Below the pieces are notes generated by a model. It saw nothing but the letters and a program-made list of their open reading frames with translations, was not told where the DNA came from and did no database searches. A stretch of DNA of 46,716 nt, taken from assembly GCA_913057435.1 (NCBI GenBank), contig CAJXNY010000040.1, positions 1-46,716 of the forward strand. Direction: 5' to 3'. The stretch's first letter is position 1. Every line of letters begins with the position of its first letter. The stretch comes from an uncultured Oceanospirillaceae bacterium. GTDB taxonomy: Bacteria > Pseudomonadota > Gammaproteobacteria > Pseudomonadales > Balneatricaceae. Positions 8,530 to 17,353 of the stretch are shown piece after piece. Both the position numbers and the translations under genes were made by a program.

Positions 8530-9684
8530 ATGCAACGACGACAGTTTCTGCAGCAGTTGATGACGCTGCCCTTAATCAGCCTGAGCCCGCTGGCGGCTGC
8601 GGCAAATACCCGGCCGCGTTACCTGGTGCTGATCGAGCTGAAAGGCGGTAATGACAGCCTCAATATGCTGGTGCCCCGGCAATCGGCTTACTACCGTGCG
8701 CGGCCCTCGCTGGCCATTGCTGACACCGACCTGCTCAAGCTGGACGCCGATCATGGACTGAATCCTGTGCTGGCGGCGCTGGAGCCTGCCTGGGCGGCCG
8801 GGGAGCTGGCATGGTTGCCCGGGCTGGGTTATCCGCAGCCTAACCGATCCCATTTTCGCTCGATTGAGATTTGGGAAACGGCCTCGGCGGCGGATCAGTA
8901 TCGGGATGAAGGCTGGGCGGCAGAAAGTCTGCGTCGTTATCCGTTAGCGCCGGGTCAGGCGGCCCATGCCATTGTGCTGGGCAAGGATGCGCTGGCGGTC
9001 AGTGGGCCGGGTGTGCATACGCTGCAGATGGACAGTGCGGCGCAGCTTGCGCGCCAGGCCCGGCGGTTAAAAATGCCCGGTGGCCAGAGCGCTAATCCGA
9101 CACTGGCCCATATTCTGGCGGTACAGAGTAGCACCGCCGATGCCGCCGGCAAGCTGGCCGGTGGTGAGCGGATGAAAATGCCTGAGCCTGAAGGCAAACA
9201 GCAGGGTGGGCGCTTCGCTAAGCAGTTTGAGGAGGCAGCGCAACTGATCAGTAGAGGCCAGGCCGGGCCGGTGATCAAGCTGTCGCTGGGCTCGTTTGAT
9301 ACCCATGCCAATCAGCAAAATGTCCAGAATCGGCTGCTTAAACAGCTGGCGCAGGGGCTGGCACAGTTTCGCCAGCAGATGCAGGCAGCAGGGCTCTGGG
9401 ATCAGGTGCTGGTGATGAGTTACAGCGAATTTGGCCGCCGGGTGGCTGAAAATGGCAGCCGGGGGACTGACCATGGTACCGCTGCCGCTCAGCTGTTGAT
9501 GGGAGGACGGGTGCGTGGCGGCATCCAGCATACGATGCCCTCTTTAACCGAACTGGATGCCGGAGATTTGCGTTACCGGCTGGACTTTCGGCAGCTCTAT
9601 AGCACGGTTGTCCAGCACTGGTGGCAGCAGACTTTGCCCGCCCACCTTGCCAGCTGGCCAGCACTGAATCTGTTGAAAAGTTGA
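8530..9684 (+). CDS. DUF1501 family protein with twin-arginine-like signal
   Basis: This is a DUF1501 protein of 384 residues, related to the alkaline phosphatase/sulfatase fold. The N-terminus has two arginines followed by QFLQQL and a hydrophobic stretch ending AAAA, suggesting Tat export. Family motifs are IELKGGNDSLNMLVP near residue 35, the GLGYPQPNRSHFRS segment, SLGSFDTHANQ near 255, and YSEFGRRVAENGSRGTDHG near 300. It starts 31 nt after the DUF1800 stop. The function is unknown. The pair is probably expressed as a unit and reads toward clpB. Confidence 0.87.
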   Translation: MQRRQFLQQLMTLPLISLSPLAAAANTRPRYLVLIELKGGNDSLNMLVPRQSAYYRARPSLAIADTDLLKLDADHGLNPVLAALEPAWAAGELAWLPGLGYPQPNRSHFRSIEIWETASAADQYRDEGWAAESLRRYPLAPGQAAHAIVLGKDALAVSGPGVHTLQMDSAAQLARQARRLKMPGGQSANPTLAHILAVQSSTADAAGKLAGGERMKMPEPEGKQQGGRFAKQFEEAAQLISRGQAGPVIKLSLGSFDTHANQQNVQNRLLKQLAQGLAQFRQQMQAAGLWDQVLVMSYSEFGRRVAENGSRGTDHGTAAAQLLMGGRVRGGIQHTMPSLTELDAGDLRYRLDFRQLYSTVVQHWWQQTLPAHLASWPALNLLKS

Positions 9685-9711
9685 TCCAGGCCGCCTGTTG
9701 CTGAACGCGCC

Positions 9712-9740
9712 CTTGAAGCACTGTCCGGCTGTCCCCATCT
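9712..9740 (+). promoter_or_regulatory. Sigma-32 (RpoH) heat-shock promoter of clpB
   Basis: CTTGAAG at 9712-9718 and CCCCATCT at 9733-9740 are separated by 14 nt, matching the sigma-32 consensus CTTGAAA-N11-16-CCCCATNT almost exactly. It lies in the gap between the DUF1501 stop and the clpB start, about 98 nt before the clpB ATG. Confidence 0.88.
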
Positions 9741-9837
9741 AGATGATAGAGCTAAACAGAATGTAACCGGCGAGCGCTTCAAAGAAGGCTTGCCCCTGCG
9801 CGGGCCGACAGGCCGCGACCTTATCAGGAGACTTGGT

Positions 9838-12417
9838 ATGAGACCGGATAAATTCACTGCACGTTTACAGGAAGCACTGGCTGATGCGCAATCACTTGCG
9901 GTGGGCCGTGACCACAACTATATCGAACCGGGCCATATGCTGGTGGCGCTGCTGGCGCAGCAAAATGGTGGCATTAAACCACTGTTGAACCAGGCGGGCG
10001 GTGATATCACCCGGCTGAATCGTGAGCTGGCGGAGCACCTGGATGGCCTGCCAACCTTGCAGAATCCCGATGGCAACATTCTCTGGTCCAAAGATGCCGG
10101 CCGGCTGCTGAACCTGTGCGACAAGCTGGCGCAGAAACGCAACGACCAGTTTATCGCCAGTGAGCTGCTGGTGCTGGCCATGCTGGATGATAAAGGGGAT
10201 GTCAGCAAACTGATGCGCAAGGCCGGGGTAGATAAAGCCCGGCTTGAAAGCGCCATTATTCAGATGCGTGGCGGCGACAATGTGAATGATCCCAATGCCG
10301 AGTCCAATCGGCAGTCACTGGATAAATACTGCATCAATCTGACCGAACGCGCCGAAGCGGGCAAGCTGGACCCGGTGATCGGTCGTGATGATGAGATCCG
10401 CCGTACTATCCAGGTGTTGCAGCGTCGTACCAAAAACAACCCGGTACTGATCGGTGAGCCGGGGGTGGGTAAAACCGCTATTGTGGAAGGCCTGGCGCAG
10501 CGTATCGTCAACGGTGAAGTGCCTGAAGGTCTCAAGCGCAAGCAGGTGCTGTCACTGGATATGGGGGCGCTGATCGCTGGCGCCAAGTTTCGTGGAGAGT
10601 TCGAGGAACGGCTTAAGGCGGTGCTTAACGAGCTGTCGAAACAGGATGGCCAGATCATCCTGTTTATTGATGAACTGCATACCATGGTGGGCGCCGGTAA
10701 AGGCGAAGGCGCGATGGATGCGGGTAATATGCTCAAGCCTGCGCTGGCCCGTGGTGAATTGCACTGTGTGGGTGCAACCACCCTGGATGAATACCGCCAG
10801 TATGTGGAAAAAGACGCTGCGCTGGAACGTCGCTTTCAGAAAGTGCAGGTGGACGAGCCGGACGAGCAATCCACGGTGGCGATTCTGCGTGGCCTGAAAG
10901 AGCGTTATGAAGTTCACCACGGGGTCGATATTACCGATTCGGCGATTATTGCGGCGGCGAAACTGAGCCAGCGTTATATTACTGACCGCCAGTTGCCAGA
11001 CAAAGCCATTGATCTGATTGACGAGGCGGCATCACGCATTCGAATGGAGATAGACTCCAAGCCAGAAGATCTGGACCGGCTGGAACGTCGGCTGATCCAG
11101 CTGAAGATGGAACGCGAAGCGCTGAAAAAAGAGAAAGATGCGGCGGCTAAACAGCGTCTGGTGGAGCTGGAAGCGACCATTGTTGAGGTGGAACGTGAAT
11201 TCGCTGATCTGGATGAAATCTGGAAAGCAGAAAAGCTGGCACTGCAGGGCTCGCAGCAGGTCAAAGAAAAACTCGATCAGGCCCGGATTGAGATGGAACA
11301 GGCCCAGCGTAACAGCGATCTGAGCCGAATGTCCGAGCTGCAATATGGGCTGATCCCCGCGCTGGAAAAAGAGCTGATGACGGTTGCTGAAGCCGAAGCA
11401 TCCAGTGAAACCTCTACCCAGCTGCTGCGCAATAAGGTGACCGAAGAAGAAGTGGCCGAAGTCGTGGCGCGCTGGACCGGTATTCCGGTCAGCAAAATGC
11501 TGGAAGGTGAGCGCGAGAAACTGCTGCGCATGGAAACCGAGCTACATAAGCAGGTGATTGGTCAGCAGGAAGCGGTAATCGCGGTGTCTAATGCGGTGCG
11601 GCGCTCCCGTGCAGGTCTGTCAGACCCCAACCGGCCTAACGGCTCGTTCCTGTTCCTGGGGCCAACCGGGGTGGGTAAAACCGAGCTGTGTAAAGCGCTG
11701 GCCGGGTTCCTGTTTGATACTGAAGAGGCAATGGTACGTATCGATATGTCCGAGTTTATGGAGAAGCACTCCGTGGCCCGGCTGATCGGTGCGCCTCCGG
11801 GCTATGTGGGTTATGAAGAGGGCGGTTATCTGACCGAGGCGGTACGCCGTAAGCCCTATTCAGTGCTGTTGCTGGATGAGGTGGAAAAGGCCCACCCGGA
11901 TGTATTCAATATTCTGCTGCAGGTACTGGAAGATGGTCGGCTGACCGATGGTCAGGGCCGTACCGTGGATTTCCGTAACACCATTGTGGTGATGACCTCC
12001 AACCTGGGCTCTGACCTGATTCAGAACTTCAGCGATGATGATGACTACCAGCTGATGAATAAAGCGGTGATGGAAGCGGTCGGCAACCATTTCCGCCCGG
12101 AAGTGATCAACCGTATCGACGAAGTGGTGGTCTTTCACAGTCTGCGTAAAGCCCAGGTGGCGGGTATTGCTGAAATTCAGCTGCGGCGCCTGGGTAACCG
12201 TCTGGCCGAGCGCGATCTGAGTCTGACGCTGACCAGTACTGCGCTGGATAAACTGGTGGATGTGGGTTTTGAGCCCATTTACGGTGCACGGCCACTGAAA
12301 CGGGCCATTCAGCAGTGGATTGAAAACCCGCTGGCACAGTCGATTCTGGCGGGTGAGTTTGGTCCGGGCCATGAAGTCGTGGTCGATGTGGAAGCAGGTG
12401 AGTTTGTGTTTCGTTAA
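9838..12417 (+). CDS. clpB: ATP-dependent disaggregase ClpB
   Basis: ClpB is a cytoplasmic Hsp100 hexamer that extracts polypeptides from aggregates together with DnaK. It has 859 residues from the ATG at 9838, with AGGAG at 9826-9830 upstream; the longer frame from 9790 is not supported. The domains are an N-domain (about 1-145), AAA1 with Walker A GEPGVGKT near 206 and Walker B LFIDELHT, a coiled-coil middle domain (about 405-525), and AAA2 with GPTGVGKT near 608 and [12 protein letters not shown]. The C-terminus carries the [10 protein letters not shown] motif. Length and motifs match the family (E. coli 857). Heat-shock control is predicted by the promoter at 9712-9740. Confidence 0.97.
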   Translation: MRPDKFTARLQEALADAQSLAVGRDHNYIEPGHMLVALLAQQNGGIKPLLNQAGGDITRLNRELAEHLDGLPTLQNPDGNILWSKDAGRLLNLCDKLAQKRNDQFIASELLVLAMLDDKGDVSKLMRKAGVDKARLESAIIQMRGGDNVNDPNAESNRQSLDKYCINLTERAEAGKLDPVIGRDDEIRRTIQVLQRRTKNNPVLIGEPGVGKTAIVEGLAQRIVNGEVPEGLKRKQVLSLDMGALIAGAKFRGEFEERLKAVLNELSKQDGQIILFIDELHTMVGAGKGEGAMDAGNMLKPALARGELHCVGATTLDEYRQYVEKDAALERRFQKVQVDEPDEQSTVAILRGLKERYEVHHGVDITDSAIIAAAKLSQRYITDRQLPDKAIDLIDEAASRIRMEIDSKPEDLDRLERRLIQLKMEREALKKEKDAAAKQRLVELEATIVEVEREFADLDEIWKAEKLALQGSQQVKEKLDQARIEMEQAQRNSDLSRMSELQYGLIPALEKELMTVAEAEASSETSTQLLRNKVTEEEVAEVVARWTGIPVSKMLEGEREKLLRMETELHKQVIGQQEAVIAVSNAVRRSRAGLSDPNRPNGSFLFLGPTGVGKTELCKALAGFLFDTEEAMVRIDMSEFMEKHSVARLIGAPPGYVGYEEGGYLTEAVRRKPYSVLLLDEVEKAHPDVFNILLQVLEDGRLTDGQGRTVDFRNTIVVMTSNLGSDLIQNFSDDDDYQLMNKAVMEAVGNHFRPEVINRIDEVVVFHSLRKAQVAGIAEIQLRRLGNRLAERDLSLTLTSTALDKLVDVGFEPIYGARPLKRAIQQWIENPLAQSILAGEFGPGHEVVVDVEAGEFVFR

Positions 12418-12448
12418 TCAATAACTGTTGAATTATCGTTAAATAAAA

Positions 12449-12473
12449 GCCTGGCCTGAGTGCCAGGTTTTTT
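12449..12473 (+). terminator. Rho-independent terminator after clpB
   Basis: CCTGGC (12450-12455) and GCCAGG (12462-12467) form a short GC-rich hairpin followed by a T run, about 30 nt after the clpB stop. Confidence 0.82.
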
Positions 12474-12757
12474 GTACTTTATTTTAAACCTGACGTTAAT
12501 TTATATGGTAGAAACGGAATAATTTTGATCGTTTGATCTGTCATTTCGGGTACCGAATGAAAGGCTTGTTATCTGGCGATAATGCGTAAGTTTTTTGTTT
12601 TAACCTGAGTGATTTTCCATTTTTAGTGGCTCTATAAAAGTAGAATGGTCTCCATCATTGGTGGAATGAAAACAGAAAAATACTTCAGTAAATTAGCGAT
12701 TTATGGGAAAGTTAGCAGCTTACATACACTATTTCTGATGCCGTTAAGAGAGTCACA
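12474..12757 (+). promoter_or_regulatory. Intergenic region upstream of the response regulator
   Basis: This AT-rich gap of about 280 nt shows no convincing reading frame. It holds one clear inverted repeat, TTCGG-GTA-CCGAA at 12545-12557, extendable to CATTTCGG/CCGAATG, which could be an operator. A TATAAA-like -10 element occurs near 12633. No promoter could be fixed with confidence. Confidence 0.35.
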
Positions 12758-13576
12758 ATGAGCAATGTTCGAGTACTGGTAGTTGATGACGCGAAATTTA
12801 TTCTGGAACGAGTGAAAAAAATTGTTGGTCAGGCGTTCCCTGCCTACGTTCTGGACACCGCGCTTAATGGCCAGGAAGCGAAACATCTGATGGAGGAGCA
12901 GACCTACGACATTATCCTGTGTGACTGGGAGATGCCGGAGGTGAGTGGCCTGGAATTGCTGCAATGGACCCGTCAACATGAGCCCCATCTCGATGTGCCA
13001 TTCCTCATGGTTACCAGCCGAGGTGAGCGTAGCTATGTATTGAAGGCGATCCAGGCTGGGGTGACGGATTACCTGGGTAAGCCATTCAATGCCGAACACC
13101 TGACCGACAAAATGCTGAAACTGCTGGCTAAAGTCGGCAAGCTGGATGAAGCGATGGAGAAGCGTGGACTGGCATTGATTGAAGCTGAGCGGGCTCGTCG
13201 CAAGGGGGCTGCACAGCCAGCTGCAGCACCTGCTACACCTAAAGCAACAGCCAAATCGACGCCTAATGCAAAAGGTCTGGCGCAGCTGCGTACCAGCCAG
13301 GGTACTTATCGCTGCGCGATAAAGGACCTGAGTCTGCAGGAAGTGATGGTCGTGGTGAAAAACGATGGCCCATTGCCGCAGGTGCTGGATCAGGTTGTGG
13401 TGGATATCGAGCAGCTGTCCGGTGATAGCGTGGCACGGGTGAATGGCTTCATCTATCAGTCTCAGGCGATGGAGCGTAAGGTCGATTCCGCGTTTGTAAA
13501 TGTGAAGGTACAGTTTGTTGATGAAGACCCGGACAAAATGACTCATCTATCCAAATACATTGCCAGCGTGCGTTAA
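12758..13576 (+). CDS. Response regulator with C-terminal degenerate PilZ-like domain
   Basis: The 272-residue protein begins with a complete receiver domain (1-125). It has the acidic pair Asp10/Asp11, the phosphoacceptor Asp56 in LCDWEMP, Thr86, and Lys108 in GKPF. An Ala/Pro/Lys-rich linker (about 165-185) leads to a beta-rich domain (about 186-272) whose IKDLSLQEVMVV segment resembles the (D/N)xSxxG part of PilZ. The usual RxxxR is not seen and the Gly is replaced, so c-di-GMP binding is doubtful. There is no DNA-binding domain. It converges with a chemoreceptor gene, so a role in chemotaxis or motility is possible. No cognate kinase is in the window. Confidence 0.8.
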   Translation: MSNVRVLVVDDAKFILERVKKIVGQAFPAYVLDTALNGQEAKHLMEEQTYDIILCDWEMPEVSGLELLQWTRQHEPHLDVPFLMVTSRGERSYVLKAIQAGVTDYLGKPFNAEHLTDKMLKLLAKVGKLDEAMEKRGLALIEAERARRKGAAQPAAAPATPKATAKSTPNAKGLAQLRTSQGTYRCAIKDLSLQEVMVVVKNDGPLPQVLDQVVVDIEQLSGDSVARVNGFIYQSQAMERKVDSAFVNVKVQFVDEDPDKMTHLSKYIASVR

Positions 13577-13596
13577 GCTGTGATCGCTGGATAAGT

Positions 13597-13626
13597 AAAA
13601 AAGGCTGCCTGCGGGCAGCCTTTTTT
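13597..13626. terminator. Bidirectional rho-independent terminator
   Basis: GGCTGCC (13603-13609) and GGCAGCC (13614-13620) form a stem with a TGCG loop, flanked by A6 and T6. It serves both the response regulator (plus) and the convergent chemoreceptor (minus). Confidence 0.92.
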
Positions 13627-13657
13627 ATGTTTCAGTTAATCCGTTGTCTGGACGGTA

Positions 13658-15538
13658 TCAGAGCTGGAACCGGGCCGTCAGCTGACCCAGCTGGTCGGCC
13701 TGTTCATGTACCAGACGGCTGGTCTGGGAAATCTCACCAGCGGCACTGGCGTTGTGCTCTACTGCGCTGGCGATATCATCCATACGCACCGCCATATCGC
13801 GGGTTGTTTCTGCCACCTGGCCGATTGCTCCATTAATTTGTCGCGCCGCTTCGCAGGCGCTGCCTGCGCCCTGCTCGATGGCATCGACCGCCCGTACGGC
13901 AGCGCTGCCCTGTTGCTGGACCAGGCGAGTCTGCTCCAGTGCGCTCTGCATGATATGGCTGGCCTGTTTGGACTCCTGCTGAATGGTGCTGACGAGGGTG
14001 TCGATCTGCGAGGTCGCCGTCACCGTTTTATTGGCCAGCTCGCGCACCTCATCGGCAACCACCGTGAAACCACGCCCGGCATCGCCGGCCCGTGCCGCTT
14101 CAATCGCAGCATTGAGGGCCAGCAGGTTGGTCTGGCCCGCGATCTCGTTAATCATCGCCAGCACCCGGTCGATCTGTTCTGACTCATGGTTGAGGGTGTC
14201 GATCCGCTGGGCGGCTTCCTCCACAACCTGTGTTGTCTCATTCAGTGCGTTCAGTGCCCGGCTGATATCGCGGCCACCATCCTGAGCCTGCTGCAAAGCC
14301 TGTTCGGAGGTGTGCTGCAGCGTCTGCGAGGTGCTGTGCATCTGTTCTGCCGTCACGCTGATCTGCTCGGTGGCAGCGGCCATGCTGCTGGATTGACCGG
14401 ACACTGACTGGTTGGCGCTGGCGATGCCTGCACTGTGGTTATTCATTTCGGCTGCCATCTGGCGTAGCTGGTCGTTCTTGCTGCGCACTTCACCCACCAG
14501 GCCGTTGAGCTGGCGGGTCATGCGGTTAGCGGCATCACCCAGCTGGTCAAACTCATCGTTGCGGGCTGTGTTCAGTGTCAGTTGCTGGCTCAGATCACCA
14601 TCGCTGACCTGGGTCAGGTAGTCGGTGAGTAGCCGTAAACGGCCCCGTGTCCCCAGTCCAATCCACAGAATCAGTGCCATCACCAGCAATACCGAGGCGA
14701 TATTGGCTGCAATCAGAAAGGCACGCGCGGTGCTGGCATCCTGAGTGGCGCTGGTACGGGCAGTGACCAGCAGATTCTGCTGAAGGTGCTGATAACTGTT
14801 ATCAATGCTTTGTTGCAGTGTCTGGCGTTGCTGAGCGAGCTGTTGCTGTTGCTGATGGTGTTGATTAACCGCGCTGATCAGTTGTTGCATTGCTTGCTCG
14901 TAGCCATCGAGAGCTGGACCAAAGTGATCTTCGAAGGATAACTCGACAATCATCGACCGTAGCGCGGCGAAGGCATCGATCATCGCTTGCCGGCTGGCCG
15001 GGGCTGGCTGTTCCAGATAGATAAGCTCGGCGGTGCGCACTTGCTGAAAAACCTCGACCATGGAAGTAAACAGGCCCAGCGCCTCTTTCAGTTCTGCGGC
15101 TTTCTGGTTTAGTTGACCGCGTCGGCCATGCTGGCTGTTCAGGCCCAGTGTTGTCAGGCTGCTGAACCACTGCTGGCTGAGTTGATCCCACTGGTTAAAT
15201 TGCTGTCGGATTTGCGTCAGGGCTTGTTGTGTGGGTGGGTCGCTCAGCTGGACCTGATCGAGCTGACGGCTCATGGCCTGCTGCATCTGCTGGCTCTGTT
15301 GTGGCCAGGTTGTGGCTTTGGCGGGGTCTAGCTTGAGAATGGCGGCTTCGCGGTTGATGAGTTCCAGCTTTAGCCGGGTCAGACTTTCGCTGTAGAAGGC
15401 CAGATCAGCCAGGCTGCGGGTGCTGTTGCTTTGTAGCTGCAGCCCCCAGAGTGCGATACTGCAAGCCAGTACCATGCCGATCAGAGCCGTTATCATTACA
15501 AGCATCAGTTGTCGTACAAATGCGGGTTGCCAGCGCAT
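13658..15538 (-). CDS. Methyl-accepting chemotaxis protein
   Basis: This inner-membrane chemoreceptor has 626 residues. A first membrane helix (about 11-33) is followed by a Gln-rich, helical periplasmic sensor of roughly 240 residues, probably a four-helix bundle. A second helix (about 275-297) leads to a HAMP segment and then the cytoplasmic signalling domain. The hairpin tip is recognised by [18 protein letters not shown] and the following [15 protein letters not shown]. There is no C-terminal CheR-docking pentapeptide; the protein ends TARFQL. The ligand cannot be predicted from sequence. The gene is monocistronic, and its promoter faces rlmJ across a 226 nt gap. Confidence 0.93.
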   Translation of the reverse strand: MRWQPAFVRQLMLVMITALIGMVLACSIALWGLQLQSNSTRSLADLAFYSESLTRLKLELINREAAILKLDPAKATTWPQQSQQMQQAMSRQLDQVQLSDPPTQQALTQIRQQFNQWDQLSQQWFSSLTTLGLNSQHGRRGQLNQKAAELKEALGLFTSMVEVFQQVRTAELIYLEQPAPASRQAMIDAFAALRSMIVELSFEDHFGPALDGYEQAMQQLISAVNQHHQQQQQLAQQRQTLQQSIDNSYQHLQQNLLVTARTSATQDASTARAFLIAANIASVLLVMALILWIGLGTRGRLRLLTDYLTQVSDGDLSQQLTLNTARNDEFDQLGDAANRMTRQLNGLVGEVRSKNDQLRQMAAEMNNHSAGIASANQSVSGQSSSMAAATEQISVTAEQMHSTSQTLQHTSEQALQQAQDGGRDISRALNALNETTQVVEEAAQRIDTLNHESEQIDRVLAMINEIAGQTNLLALNAAIEAARAGDAGRGFTVVADEVRELANKTVTATSQIDTLVSTIQQESKQASHIMQSALEQTRLVQQQGSAAVRAVDAIEQGAGSACEAARQINGAIGQVAETTRDMAVRMDDIASAVEHNASAAGEISQTSRLVHEQADQLGQLTARFQL

Positions 15539-15654
15539 AGTCTTCCTCTCTGTGACTGGGTAGGTGACGGCCCTTATGGGCTCTTATTGGTGTTTTAGTC
15601 AGTGCTTGTCCGTCTCGATTAAACATTGAACGGTATTTTTCATGTACTTACAAA

Positions 15655-15673
15655 TTTTGTTTAATAAACAAAA
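15655..15673. promoter_or_regulatory. Perfect 19-bp inverted repeat between the chemoreceptor and rlmJ genes
   Basis: TTTTGTTTA (15655-15663) and TAAACAAAA (15665-15673) are perfect reverse complements around one A. The element is AT-rich, has no T-tail context of a terminator, and sits between two divergent genes, so an operator is the simplest reading. The regulator is unknown. Confidence 0.5.
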
Positions 15674-15764
15674 GGTTAATCTTGAATGGTTTACGTGTTT
15701 TCCCGTATTAGTGGTGTTTTTTGCACCATAGAGTGGCAGTTTTATAATGTTGAGGGTTTGATTT

Positions 15765-16484
15765 ATGGAATATGTTCACAGCGAATACGCCGGTAACCTG
15801 GCTGATTGCCATAAACATCAGCTGCTCTGCTATTTGCTGGCGACATCGCCGACCAGGTATCTGGAAACCCATGCCGGTGCGGGTTGTTACCGGTTGCGAG
15901 ACGGTGGGCGCTGGCAGCACGGGCTGGGGCCGTTATGGCCATTGTCAGCCGCGGCGTTGAATGCTGACTGGGTCGCAGCGCTCAAAGCGCTTAATCCGGG
16001 GGAGCTGCAGTGCTACCCCGGCTCGCCCTGGCTGGCACGGCAGCTGCTGGGCGCTGAACGGCTGACGCTGTTTGAGCTGGATATGGCGGTGTCAGATCAG
16101 CTGCGTGAAACCTTGCCGGAGGTGGATGTGCGTACGGGGGATGGGTTTTCCAGTGTGGTACATCTGCTGGAGCCGGGCTGTCTGGTGCTGGTGGACCCGC
16201 CCTATACTGAACTGGATGAGTTTGACCGGGCACTGATGCTGGTCTCGCTGGCTGTGCAGCGGGGAGATTGCGGGTTGATGCTCTGGTATCCACGTTTCAG
16301 TGATCAGCGCGAGCTGGGCTTTCTGGCGGAGCTGGCGGCGTTGCTGGAAGGGTGTGGCTGGCAGCACGAGTTATGCTTTTCTGAACCTCAGGGCGCACTG
16401 TGTGGCAGTGGGGTTGCGGTGGTGGGGATTGATCAGCCTGAGTTAGCGGTATTACAGGGGATATCACGGGTATTGCGGGGTTAA
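15765..16484 (+). CDS. rlmJ: 23S rRNA adenine-N6 methyltransferase, RlmJ family
   Basis: RlmJ is an AdoMet-dependent methyltransferase that modifies A2030 of 23S rRNA in E. coli. The N-terminus EYVHSEYAGNLADCHKH matches the RlmJ start, followed by LETHAGAGCY (AdoMet site, 33-42), CYPGSPWLAR (83-92) and the catalytic DPPY at 144-147. The 239-residue length is about 40 shorter than E. coli RlmJ (280), mainly in the lid and C-terminal parts, so substrate identity is less certain than family membership. No clear ribosome binding site precedes the ATG apart from GAGGG at 15750-15754. Confidence 0.85.
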   Translation: MEYVHSEYAGNLADCHKHQLLCYLLATSPTRYLETHAGAGCYRLRDGGRWQHGLGPLWPLSAAALNADWVAALKALNPGELQCYPGSPWLARQLLGAERLTLFELDMAVSDQLRETLPEVDVRTGDGFSSVVHLLEPGCLVLVDPPYTELDEFDRALMLVSLAVQRGDCGLMLWYPRFSDQRELGFLAELAALLEGCGWQHELCFSEPQGALCGSGVAVVGIDQPELAVLQGISRVLRG

Positions 16485-16486
16485 TC

Positions 16487-16511
16487 CCCGCTGCTGGCGG
16501 GCAGCAGCGGG
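16487..16511. terminator. Strong GC hairpin, terminator-like
   Basis: CCCGCTGCTG (16487-16496) and CAGCAGCGGG (16502-16511) form a perfect 10-bp stem with loop GCGGG, directly after the rlmJ stop and before the convergent small gene. There is no T run, so termination may be inefficient or need other factors. Confidence 0.55.
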
Positions 16512-16545
16512 TCTGACTCACATCAGCTGAACGTCGGGCGAGCCC

Positions 16546-16812
16546 TCAATACAGTGCCTGTTCGTCTTTCACCACTTCTTTGAGAATGTGGAGGAACAGG
16601 GCGTCGGCATCGCTGTGCTCAACCGGGATTTTCACGTTGGTGCTGGCGGACAGTGCATCGGCAATCAGTACATCAGCGTTATCATCGCCAATATGCTTGC
16701 GGGCTATTTCCAGTGCGGTTCCGCAGATCTCTGGTTCAACCAGTACTTTACGGATAAATCCCATCAGCTCATTAATTACACGTTCTTTGTTTTTGATTTC
16801 AGCTACGCTCAT
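16546..16812 (-). CDS. Small conserved-looking protein of unknown function
   Basis: The start at 16812 (MSVAEIKNKERVINEL) is preferred because AGGAGA lies just upstream; the frame continues to 16896 without support. The product is an 88-residue soluble, acidic protein, predicted mostly helical, with a central DDNADVLIADALSAS segment and a C-terminal DADALFLHILKEVV helix. I do not recognise the family. It stands alone, convergent with rlmJ and divergent from ilvI. Confidence 0.6.
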   Translation of the reverse strand: MSVAEIKNKERVINELMGFIRKVLVEPEICGTALEIARKHIGDDNADVLIADALSASTNVKIPVEHSDADALFLHILKEVVKDEQALY

Positions 16813-17028
16813 CGCCTGTCTCCTGATCTGAAAACCATATAAACCACTATAACCGGTTGTGCCGGTGTGTTCAGCCTGTGCCACGATCAGCGGCACGTTG
16901 AAGCCGCCATCTTAACCGCTTTGCTGGCTGATATACCATGCCGGTGAAAACGCCTTTGTCAGCCCAAGGGTTATAGACCATGACAGATAATCAGCGACCT
17001 GGACTTAAGTCGGACTTCGGCGGCCTTT

Positions 17029-17353
17029 ATTGCACTGCAATACCGGTTGATCAAATATTGTCTAAGTGCAAAAATACGTCCCTTACTTTTCGACCTGAGG
17101 CCAGTAGGTTACCCCGACCGCCTGCGGACGTGAGCATTGGAACTGCTCGCCCGTTCAGATCAGGTCTGCCGGTTGAGTCGATCCTCAATTCTGGCAAGCA
17201 CCCGAACGTGAGCCGCTTTGTGTTTCTTTTCAGGAAAGTTGAGTTTTCCCCCAGGCGTCACCCTTGCGTGGGGTCAGGCTTCGTTCACCGTTGCAGAAAC
17301 TGAGAACTGTTTCGTTAGAGGTTGCCGCCTCGACGACAAAGAGGGTTATAACA
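17029..17353 (+). promoter_or_regulatory. Long structured leader / regulatory region of ilvIH
   Basis: The gap from 16813 to 17353 (541 nt) has no supportable gene. It contains a perfect palindrome ATTGCA-C-TGCAAT (17029-17041) and a series of helices. GACCTGA (17092-17098) pairs with TCAGGTC (17160-17166) around an inner hairpin GTGAGCA/TGCTCGC (17130-17150). A bulged 10-bp hairpin lies at 17168-17195 (GCCGG, TTGAG / CTCAA, CTGGC), and GGAAA/TTTCC at 17233-17249. A weak promoter candidate is TTGCAC-N17-AAATAT from 17030. No leader peptide rich in Ile, Leu or Val codons was found, so classical attenuation is not supported. E. coli ilvIH is controlled by Lrp through a long upstream region, which may apply here. 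Confidence 0.45.

Noticed and set aside
16980-17303. 107-codon plus-strand frame before ilvI
   Set aside because: There is no ribosome binding site, the Pro/Arg/Ser-rich composition is not protein-like, and it overlaps the structured leader. Treated as non-coding.
17264-17353. N-terminal extension of ilvI by 30 codons
   Set aside because: The extension has no match to IlvI starts, while GTG 17354 gives the standard N-terminus and length.
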